12,011 nt of DNA from positions 1 to 12,011 of the forward strand of contig CANGHQ010000017.1 in the NCBI GenBank assembly GCA_947453585.1, in the 5' to 3' direction. The position numbers and the translations under genes were made by a program. Positions 1 through 5,755 of this stretch are shown here, piece after piece. This DNA comes from Burkholderiales bacterium (GTDB lineage: Bacteria; Pseudomonadota; Gammaproteobacteria; Burkholderiales; Burkholderiaceae_C). The notes under the pieces are model-generated. The model saw only the letters and a program-made list of their open reading frames with translations. It was not told where the DNA came from and did no database searches. The first letter of the stretch is position 1. Every line of letters begins with the position of its first letter.

Positions 1-529
1 GCTTTCCATCGGGCGCAGTGGTGAAGCTGGTGCCGATAAAGTCTTTGAGGTCCAGACCGGGGTTGGTGAAGTCCTTGCCTTTGCCGGTCATGTAGTCGGT
101 CAGGTTCAGGATCTTGCCGTAGCGGTAGTGGGTGCCGATCAGGTCGGAGTCGCTGATCCAGCCGTCATAAATGGATTTGCCCGACTGCATGGAGGTTTGC
201 AATTTCTCGACCACATCACCCTCTTGGATGATGTCGTGCTTGACCTTGATGCCGGTGATTTCTTCAAAGGCCTTGGCCAGGGTCTTGGACTCGTACTCGT
301 GCACGGTCAGGGTTTCGGAGACGGTGCTGATTTCTTTCACGCCCTTGTCGCGCAGCTTCTTGGCGGCGTCGATGAACCACTTCATCTCAGCGGCTTGCTG
401 GTCCTTGCTCAGCGTGGACGGCTGGAACTCAGCGTCAATCCACTTCTTGGCTGCGGCTTCGTCAGCCCAGCTCTGGCCACCCACCGCGCAAGCGACGGCA
501 ACGGCCAGTACGGAATACTTCAATTTCAT
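1..529 (-). CDS. glpV: Glycerol ABC transporter, periplasmic substrate-binding protein (C-terminus cut by window edge)
   Basis: This is a family 1 extracellular solute-binding protein, expected to capture glycerol in the periplasm and deliver it to the GlpP/GlpQ permease pair. Only the first 176 codons are visible. The N-terminus is a classic Sec signal peptide: a KLK n-region, a hydrophobic stretch at about residues 7-18, and a likely cleavage site after SWA at residue 22. The mature part starts with acidic and Ala/Lys-rich residues and includes the segment EYESKTLAKAFEEITGIKV, typical of this fold. The ATG at 527-529 is chosen because a GAGGAG Shine-Dalgarno (complement of 538-543) lies 8 nt upstream. 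It is the last gene of the visible operon and is separated from the DUF2160 gene by 85 nt, a wider gap than elsewhere in the operon. The glycerol assignment comes from the whole locus (glpSTPQ, DUF2160, glpR, glpK), not from this fragment alone. A weak lipobox-like AVAC at residues 11-14 was considered, but the SWA site fits better. Confidence 0.87.
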   Translation of the reverse strand, partial: MKLKYSVLAVAVACAVGGQSWADEAAAKKWIDAEFQPSTLSKDQQAAEMKWFIDAAKKLRDKGVKEISTVSETLTVHEYESKTLAKAFEEITGIKVKHDIIQEGDVVEKLQTSMQSGKSIYDGWISDSDLIGTHYRYGKILNLTDYMTGKGKDFTNPGLDLKDFIGTSFTTAPDGK

Positions 530-537
530 TATTCAAT

Positions 538-543
538 CTCCTC
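538..543 (-). promoter_or_regulatory. Strong Shine-Dalgarno of glpV
   Basis: The minus strand reads GAGGAG 8 nt before the ATG at 529. It is a stronger ribosome site than those of the ATPase genes, which fits the usual need for binding protein in excess over the membrane complex. Confidence 0.75.
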
Positions 544-614
544 GGTCTGATGGGCCCCTGTTAACGAAGATGCAGCAACCCCAGGGGAACCAGGCTGATA
601 CATGGGAAAACTTC

Positions 615-923
615 TTAGCCCTTGCGCATCACGAGCGCCAACACGCCCATGGAAAGCACAAAACTGATCCAGATAGACGGCTCAGACTCCAGCGCCAGCC
701 ACTCCATCAGGCGCCCGCTGATGCCAACAAAGGCCAAATTCACATAAGCCGCGCTGAGCAGGCCGATAAAAAGGCGGTCACCGCGCGTGGTCTCAATGGG
801 CAAAAAGCCCTTGCGCATCACCGTGGGTGAATTGATTTCCCAAACCGTCATGCCAACAAGCATCAGCACGATGCAACTGAAGAACACCGCCACCGGCAGC
901 GTCCAGGCCATCCATTCAAACAT
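615..923 (-). CDS. DUF2160 small integral membrane protein of the glycerol ABC transporter locus
   Basis: This 102-residue protein has three predicted membrane segments at about residues 8-28, 50-69 and 84-99, with short polar loops (the first contains SPTVMRKGF and TTRGDR). It resembles the DUF2160 family of small membrane proteins found between the second permease gene and the binding-protein gene in glycerol ABC operons, where its biochemical role is not established. It could be an accessory subunit, an assembly factor or a gate modifier of the GlpPQ channel. The ATG at 921-923 is preferred over an in-frame TTG at 927-929, because the AAAGGAA ribosome site sits 6-7 nt before the ATG but almost touches the TTG. 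It starts 12 nt after glpQ ends, so it is almost certainly co-transcribed. Family assignment is by recognition of sequence and position; function is unknown. Confidence 0.85.
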   Translation of the reverse strand: MFEWMAWTLPVAVFFSCIVLMLVGMTVWEINSPTVMRKGFLPIETTRGDRLFIGLLSAAYVNLAFVGISGRLMEWLALESEPSIWISFVLSMGVLALVMRKG

Positions 924-935
924 TGCCAATTCCTT

Positions 936-1748
936 TCAAACGCGACCCATCGCAAATCCTTTTGCGATGTAGTTGCGAACAAACCAGATCACGATGGCGC
1001 CGGGCACGATGGTCAGCACACCGGCGGCCGCCAGCGTCGCCCAGTCCATGCCCGAGGCCGACACGGTGCGCGTCATGATGGCGGTGATCGGCTTGGCGTT
1101 CACGCTGGTCAGGGTGCGCGCCAAGAGCAGCTCCACCCAGCTGAACATGAAGCAAAAGAACGCCGCCACGCCTACACCGGCCTTGATGAGCGGAATGAAG
1201 ATGCGGATAAAGAAGCGCGGGAAGGTGTAACCGTCGATATAGGCCGTCTCGTCAATCTCGCGTGGAATGCCGCTCATGAAGCCTTCCAAAATCCAGACCG
1301 CCAGCGGCACGTTGAACAGCAAATGCACCAGCGCCACCGCAATGTGCGTGTCCATCAGCCCCACCGAGGTGTAGAGCTGAAAGAAAGGCAGCAAAAACAC
1401 GGCCGGCGGCGTCATGCGGTTGGTCAGCAGCCAGAAGAACACATGCTTGTCGCCCAGAAAGCTGTAGCGCGAAAACGCATAGGCCGCCGGCAGCGCCACG
1501 ATCAGCGACATGACGGTGTTCAGGCCGACATAGATCAGGCTGTTGATGTAGCCCGAATACCAGGCCGGGTCGGTGAGGATCAGCTTGTAGTTGTCCCAGG
1601 TGAAATGGACCGGAAACAGGCTAAACCCCGCCACGATCTCGTTGTTGGTCTTGAAGGACATATTGACCATCCAGTAGATGGGCAACAAAGCGAACACCAC
1701 GTACGCCAGCATGAACAGCGAGCGCTTCTGGAATTTGGGCTTATTCAT
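936..1748 (-). CDS. glpQ: Glycerol ABC transporter permease GlpQ (MalG-like)
   Basis: This is an inner-membrane permease subunit of 270 residues with about six membrane segments (roughly 10-30, 70-92, 103-125, 135-157, 190-210 and 238-258). It carries the EAA coupling motif at residues 167-187 (ETAYIDGYTF through IFIPL), with the conserved Gly and Pro; this loop docks onto an ATPase subunit. It is the MalG/UgpE-type member of the pair and is expected to form the glycerol channel with GlpP. The start is the ATG at 1746-1748, because a near-perfect AAGGAGG (complement of 1755-1761) lies 6 nt upstream. A longer reading frame adds 18 unlikely Cys/Arg/Pro-rich residues. The start overlaps the glpP stop by 8 bp, which suggests translational coupling. 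The E. coli gene called glpQ (a phosphodiesterase) is unrelated. The family call is secure; glycerol specificity is inferred from the locus. Confidence 0.9.
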   Translation of the reverse strand: MNKPKFQKRSLFMLAYVVFALLPIYWMVNMSFKTNNEIVAGFSLFPVHFTWDNYKLILTDPAWYSGYINSLIYVGLNTVMSLIVALPAAYAFSRYSFLGDKHVFFWLLTNRMTPPAVFLLPFFQLYTSVGLMDTHIAVALVHLLFNVPLAVWILEGFMSGIPREIDETAYIDGYTFPRFFIRIFIPLIKAGVGVAAFFCFMFSWVELLLARTLTSVNAKPITAIMTRTVSASGMDWATLAAAGVLTIVPGAIVIWFVRNYIAKGFAMGRV

Positions 1749-2634
1749 GGCCGGCCTCCTTGGCCTGGGTACCCACGCGCTGCATCCAGTTGTACAGGAC
1801 AAAGCACATCAGCAAAATGATCAAAAAGTAAATCAGCGAGAAGGCAGCCGCAGGACCCAGGTCAAACTGTCCCACGGCCTTTTGCGTCAGGAACTGCGAC
1901 AAGAAGGTGGTGGAGTTGCCCGGCCCGCCGCCAGTGAGTACAAAGGGCTCGGTGTAAATCATGAAGCTGTCCATAAAGCGCAGCAGCACCGCAATCATCA
2001 GCACGCCGCGCATCTTGGGCAGTTGCACGTACCAAAACACATCGAGCTTGCTCGCGCCGTCAATGCTGGCGGCCTGGTAATAGGCGTCGGGAATGGAACG
2101 CAGCCCGGCGTAGCCCAGCAGCGCCACCAGCGGCGTCCAGTGCCACACGTCCATCAGCAGCACGGTGAGCCAGGCGTGCAGCGCGTTGCCGGTGTAGCTG
2201 TATTCAATGCCCATGCCTTGCAGCGCCGCGCCCATCAGGCCAATGTCGGTGCGCCCAAAAATTTGCCAGATGGTGCCCACCACGTTCCAGGGAATCAGCA
2301 GCGAGAGCGACACAATCACCAGCGCGGCCGACGATTTCCAGCCCTTGGCCGGCATGGACAGCGCCAGCAAAATGCCCAGCGGCAATTCCACCGCCAGCAC
2401 CGCAAACGAATAGGTGATCTGGCGCAGCAAGGCGCCGTGCAGTTCTTCGTCGCGCATGATGGCCGCGAACCATTCCACGCCGACAAACACGCGCCGCTCG
2501 GGCGAGATGATGTCTTGCACCGAGTAGTTCACCACCACCATCAGCGGCAGAATGGCAGAAAAAGCCACGCACAGCAGCATGGGCAGTATCAGGAACCAGG
2601 CTTTCTGGTTGACGGGCTTGGTCGTAGTGCTCAT
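1741..2634 (-). CDS. glpP: Glycerol ABC transporter permease GlpP (MalF/UgpA-like)
   Basis: This is the second inner-membrane permease subunit, 297 residues, with about six membrane segments (near 12-35, 72-95, 103-126, 153-176, 208-232 and 262-284). The EAA coupling loop is at residues 185-206 (YYQAASIDGASKLDVFWYVQLP in order, with the DGA core and terminal Pro). Motifs such as FVLTGGGPGNST at 231-242 are typical of MalF/UgpA-type sugar and polyol permeases. The ATG at 2632-2634 overlaps the glpT stop as ATGA, and a GAGGAG ribosome site lies about 8 nt upstream inside glpT, so translation is probably coupled. It is expected to pair with GlpQ as a heterodimeric channel. The family call is firm; the substrate is inferred from neighbouring glpR and glpK. 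Confidence 0.9.
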   Translation of the reverse strand: MSTTTKPVNQKAWFLILPMLLCVAFSAILPLMVVVNYSVQDIISPERRVFVGVEWFAAIMRDEELHGALLRQITYSFAVLAVELPLGILLALSMPAKGWKSSAALVIVSLSLLIPWNVVGTIWQIFGRTDIGLMGAALQGMGIEYSYTGNALHAWLTVLLMDVWHWTPLVALLGYAGLRSIPDAYYQAASIDGASKLDVFWYVQLPKMRGVLMIAVLLRFMDSFMIYTEPFVLTGGGPGNSTTFLSQFLTQKAVGQFDLGPAAAFSLIYFLIILLMCFVLYNWMQRVGTQAKEAGHE

Positions 2635-3707
2635 GCCACTATCTCCTCGTTCTTATAAAAGCAGGTGTGCGCGCCCATCACCTGCAGCCAGGCGGTGTCG
2701 CCGACTTGGAGCTGCGTGCTGTCAGGCGCCAGGCGGGCTTTGACCAGGGAGCTCTCGCGCACCGCGCTCAATATCACATGGGTGCCCACGTCTTGCACTT
2801 GGCGCACTTCCATGGGCAGCGCGCCGGGGGCGTTTGCGTTGGCCAGGGTGACGTATTCGGGGCGTATGCCCAGCTTGTAGTCGCCGCTGGGCAGCTCGGC
2901 GCCTGCAGCCAGGGGCAGCGTGGCGCCAGCCGTCTCAAAGGCCGTGCCGTTGCTGCGCCCGGACAAAAAGTTCATGCCGGGCGAGCCAATGAAGTGGCCC
3001 ACAAAAGTGTGGCTGGGGCGCTCAAACAGGTCGGCGGCGCTGCCCACTTGCACGGCGCGCCCGCGCGTCATCACCACCACCTGCTCGGCAAAGGTCAGGG
3101 CTTCGACCTGGTCGTGCGTCACGTAAATGAGCGTGAGCTTGAGTTCGTGGTGAATCTGCTTGAGCTTGCGGCGCAGCTGCCATTTGAGGTGCGGGTCAAT
3201 CACCGTGAGCGGCTCATCAAACAGCACGGCTGACACGTCAGGGCGCACCAGGCCGCGGCCGAGCGAGATTTTTTGCTTGGCGTCTGCCGCCAAATTAGAG
3301 GCGCGCTGGTTGAGCTGGCCGCTCATCTCCAGCATTTCGGCAATCACGCCCACGCGCTGCTTGATCTGGTCGGCGGGCCACTTGCGGTTGCGCAGCGGAA
3401 AGGCCAGGTTTTCGGCCACCGTCATGGTGTCGTAAATCACCGGAAACTGGAACACCTGCGCAATATTGCGCTGCTGCGGGCTGCGCTGGGTGACGTCTTG
3501 GCCGTCAAACTTGACGCCGCCGTGCGAGGGCATCACCAGCCCAGACATGATGTTGAGCAAGGTGGTCTTGCCGCAGCCCGAGGGCCCAAGCAGCGCGTAG
3601 GCGCCGCCGTCCTCAAACGTCATTTTCAGGGGCAGCAAGGCGTAGTCGCTGTCTTGCTGGGGGTTGGGCCGGTAGGCGTGGGCCAGGTCGAGTTCGATGC
3701 GTGCCAT
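2631..3707 (-). CDS. glpT: Glycerol ABC transporter ATP-binding protein GlpT, with degenerate signature motif
   Basis: This is a MalK-like cytoplasmic ATPase subunit of 358 residues. The nucleotide-binding domain shows Walker A GPSGCGKT (41-48), Q-loop Gln87, Walker B VLFDEP (161-166, with catalytic Glu165) and the switch His198 in VTHDQVEA. The ABC signature, normally LSGGQ, is replaced by LAADAKQ (139-145), and the D-loop reads TVID (168-171). The C-terminal part from about residue 240 is the TOBE-type regulatory region (GIRPEYV at 280-286). The ATG at 3705-3707 is preceded by AAAGGA and sits 1 nt after the glpS stop. A longer frame would add 56 residues that overlap glpS and look non-coding. 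It is expected to form a heterodimer with GlpS that powers GlpPQ. The missing signature means this subunit should not complete a canonical ATP site for its partner. The E. coli GlpT (glycerol-3-phosphate antiporter) is unrelated. Confidence 0.92.
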   Translation of the reverse strand: MARIELDLAHAYRPNPQQDSDYALLPLKMTFEDGGAYALLGPSGCGKTTLLNIMSGLVMPSHGGVKFDGQDVTQRSPQQRNIAQVFQFPVIYDTMTVAENLAFPLRNRKWPADQIKQRVGVIAEMLEMSGQLNQRASNLAADAKQKISLGRGLVRPDVSAVLFDEPLTVIDPHLKWQLRRKLKQIHHELKLTLIYVTHDQVEALTFAEQVVVMTRGRAVQVGSAADLFERPSHTFVGHFIGSPGMNFLSGRSNGTAFETAGATLPLAAGAELPSGDYKLGIRPEYVTLANANAPGALPMEVRQVQDVGTHVILSAVRESSLVKARLAPDSTQLQVGDTAWLQVMGAHTCFYKNEEIVA

Positions 3708-3708
3708 A

Positions 3709-4788
3709 TCAACGTCCTTTGCCGCGCACGGGGGCTTGCAGCAGCAGGCCTTGGGCGTCAAACGCATAGACCTGTGCAGGGTTGAAATAGAAGGTGACGG
3801 GCGCGCCCAGGTCAAAGTGGTGCACGCCGGTGAGTTGCGCCACCAGTTCGCCCAGTGCGGTCTGGAAGTGCACAAAGGTGTCGGTGCCCGAGATCTCGGC
3901 CAACTCGACCTTGCCGGGCAAGGCCACGTCGCCCGGCTGCGCTACTGTGCGCAGGGCGCTGGCGCGCATGCCAATGGTCAGGGTGCCGGTGCTTTGGGCT
4001 GCGGACGGCAAAGCCATGTCCAGCAGCGGGCCTTGGTCGAGCTGCACGCCAGCGGCGGTGCGGCGTGCGCCCAGCAGGTTCATGGGCGGGTCGCTAAAGG
4101 CGCGCGCCACGCGAATCGAGCACGGCGCGTGAAACACTTCTGAGGTCGGGCCGTACTGCAGCAGTTCGCCCGCGTCCAGCACGGCGGTGTAGCCACCCAG
4201 CAAAAGCGCCTCTCCGGGCTCGGTGGTGGCGTAAATGACGGTGGAGTCACCGGCCGCAAACAGCGCGGTCAGCTCGTCGCGCAATTCTTCGCGCAGCTTG
4301 TAGTCCAGGTTGACCAGGGGCTCGTCGAGCAGCATGAGCGGTGCGGCTTTGGCCAGGGCGCGGGCCAGGGCCACGCGCTGCTGCTGGCCTCCAGAGAGTT
4401 CGGCGGGGTAGCGGTCCAGAAACATCTCGATGTGCAGCTTTTCAGCCAGCGCGGTGACGCGCTGCGCAATGTTCTTGTCGCCACGCAGCTTGAGGGGCGA
4501 GGCGATGTTGTCAAACACCGTCATGGACGGGTAGTTGATGAACTGCTGGTAGACCATGGCCACATTGCGTTCGCGCACCGGCACGCCCACCACGTTAACG
4601 CCATCCACCAGCACGCGCCCGCTGGTGGGCACGTCCAGGCCTGCCATCACGCGCATCAGGCTGGTTTTGCCCGCCTGGGTCGCGCCCAGCAGCACCGTGA
4701 CGGCGCCCGGGCGCACGTCCATATCCAGGTCATAGAGCCACTGCTGCGCCCCTACCTTTTTACCCACACCTTCTAGCCTTAACTCCAT
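3709..4788 (-). CDS. glpS: Glycerol ABC transporter ATP-binding protein GlpS, lacking the switch histidine
   Basis: This is the first gene of the leftward operon, a 359-residue MalK-like ATPase. It has Walker A GATQAGKT (35-42, an unusual variant that keeps GxxxxGKT), Q-loop Gln near 81-82, an intact signature LSGGQQQR (131-138), Walker B LMLLDEP (151-157, with Glu156) and D-loop VNLD (159-162). Where GlpT has THD, this protein has TTE (188-190), so the H-loop histidine is absent. The C-terminal part from about residue 235 is TOBE-like (GMRASALR at 273-280). The ATG at 4786-4788 is chosen because AAAGG lies 6 nt upstream; a GTG eight codons earlier has no ribosome site. Its promoter should lie in the divergent region shared with glpR. 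The family call is firm, and the unusual motifs can be read directly from the sequence. Confidence 0.92.
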   Translation of the reverse strand: MELRLEGVGKKVGAQQWLYDLDMDVRPGAVTVLLGATQAGKTSLMRVMAGLDVPTSGRVLVDGVNVVGVPVRERNVAMVYQQFINYPSMTVFDNIASPLKLRGDKNIAQRVTALAEKLHIEMFLDRYPAELSGGQQQRVALARALAKAAPLMLLDEPLVNLDYKLREELRDELTALFAAGDSTVIYATTEPGEALLLGGYTAVLDAGELLQYGPTSEVFHAPCSIRVARAFSDPPMNLLGARRTAAGVQLDQGPLLDMALPSAAQSTGTLTIGMRASALRTVAQPGDVALPGKVELAEISGTDTFVHFQTALGELVAQLTGVHHFDLGAPVTFYFNPAQVYAFDAQGLLLQAPVRGKGR

Positions 4789-4954
4789 CTCACACCTTTG
4801 GGTCGTTTGCACCTATTTGGCGCACTAATTATTCGGTTGTGAGAATTATTGTTCGCTTTTATTCGTTTCAACTAGGTGTTTACCCTGAAATTATTCCTTT
4901 CGGTTCGATTTAGAGTCGAGGGGCGCGTTTTGTGCAGGCTGCGAAAATTTATCC
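4789..4954. promoter_or_regulatory. Divergent control region between the glpS operon and glpR, with TTCGnTT repeats
   Basis: This 166-bp segment separates the leftward transporter operon from rightward glpR-glpK and is clearly more AT-rich than its surroundings. It holds TTCGnTT-type repeats on the plus strand at 4832-4838, 4852-4858, 4862-4868, 4899-4905 and 4904-4910. Three of them are associated with an AATTATT box (4827-4833, 4844-4850, 4889-4895). Direct TTCG-containing repeats are characteristic of operators for DeoR-family repressors, so these are candidate GlpR sites. The starts at 4832, 4852 and 4862 are spaced 20 and 10 bp, which puts them on one face of the helix. The repeats are seen directly; GlpR binding is inferred. 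Confidence 0.65.
4843..4871 (-). promoter_or_regulatory. Candidate promoter for the glpSTPQ-DUF2160-glpV operon
   Basis: On the minus strand TTGAAA (complement of 4866-4871) could act as a -35 box. It is followed 15 bp later by AATAAT or 17 bp later by TAATTC as a -10 box. Both elements overlap two TTCG repeats, so a bound repressor would block polymerase. The -10 match is modest, and this is a suggestion only. Confidence 0.3.
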
Positions 4955-5716
4955 ATGAATCCCAATCCCCGGCAAATCAAACTTCTTTCGGTCGTGCAAG
5001 CCACCGGATCGGTCACGGTTGAACGCCTGGCCGACCAGCTGGACGTGACGCTGCAAACCGTGCGCCGCGACGTGCAGCGCCTGGCTGATGAAGGGCTGCT
5101 CACGCGCTTCCATGGCGGCGTGCGGGTGCCGGGCTCGACGGTGGAGAATATGGCTTATCCGCAGCGCGAGATCTTGCACGCCGACGGCAAGGCCCGCATC
5201 GCCCGGGCCGTGGCCGCCGCCCTGCCCCACGGCTGCTCGCTGATATTGAACATTGGCACCACCACCGAAGCCATTGCCCGCGCCCTAATGCAACACACCG
5301 GCCTGCGAGTCATCACCAACAACCTCAACGTGGCCGCCATTCTGAGCGCCAACCCGAACTGCGAGGTGATTGTGGTTGGCGGCGTAGTGCGCGGACGCGA
5401 CCAGGGCATTGTGGGCGAGGCGGCGGTGGACTTTATCCGCCAGTTCAAGGTGGACATTGCGCTCATTGGCATTTCGGCCATTGAGTCAGACGGCTCTTTG
5501 CGTGACTTTGACTACCGCGAAGTCAAGGTCTCTCAAACCATTATTTCCCACGCCCGTGAGGTGTGGGTGGCCGCCGACAGTAGCAAATTCAACCGCCCGG
5601 CCATGGTCGAGGTGGCACAGCTGTCGCAAATCGACCGCCTGTTTTCTGACGCCGTGCCGCCGGATCCGTTTATGGACCTGATGGCCCAGGCCCAGGTTCG
5701 GTTTGAACTGGCTTGA
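4955..5716 (+). CDS. glpR: DeoR-family transcriptional repressor GlpR of glycerol genes
   Basis: This 253-residue protein is of normal length for a DeoR-family regulator. The N-terminal winged helix-turn-helix spans about residues 5-57 and includes LADQLDVTLQTVRRDVQRL and the family-typical RFHGG at 51-55. The rest is the DeoR sensor domain, related in fold to sugar-phosphate isomerases, with the conserved segments NIGTTTEAIARAL, ITNNLNVA and VVGGVVRGRDQGIVG. The inducer is expected to be glycerol-3-phosphate, because the gene lies directly between the glycerol transporter operon and glpK. No ribosome site is obvious before the ATG at 4955, and no better in-frame start exists upstream. It is probably co-transcribed with glpK (39-nt gap) and autoregulated through the repeats at 4827-4910. 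The family call is certain; the GlpR role rests on context. Confidence 0.92.
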   Translation: MNPNPRQIKLLSVVQATGSVTVERLADQLDVTLQTVRRDVQRLADEGLLTRFHGGVRVPGSTVENMAYPQREILHADGKARIARAVAAALPHGCSLILNIGTTTEAIARALMQHTGLRVITNNLNVAAILSANPNCEVIVVGGVVRGRDQGIVGEAAVDFIRQFKVDIALIGISAIESDGSLRDFDYREVKVSQTIISHAREVWVAADSSKFNRPAMVEVAQLSQIDRLFSDAVPPDPFMDLMAQAQVRFELA

Positions 5717-5755
5717 GCGCAAAACTGCCCTTTTTTTCTTGTACTGAATGCTTCC

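Noticed and set aside
11..60. GlpV as a lipoprotein or a truncated gene
   Set aside because: The frame runs open to the window edge, so truncation is only due to the window. The lipobox-like AVAC in the signal peptide is weaker than the SWA cleavage site.
551..590. Inverted repeat CCCCTG/CAGGGG between the DUF2160 gene and glpV
   Set aside because: It is only 6 bp with a 21-nt loop and no T-run, so it is too weak to call a terminator or processing site.
171..830. A 219-codon plus-strand frame over the start of glpV and the DUF2160 gene
   Set aside because: It lies antisense to two well-supported genes, and its Ser/Gln/His-rich composition matches no protein family.
1678..2658. A 326-codon plus-strand frame antisense to glpP
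   Set aside because: Its His/Gln/Arg-rich composition is a frame artefact of the permease gene; it has no ribosome site or domain.
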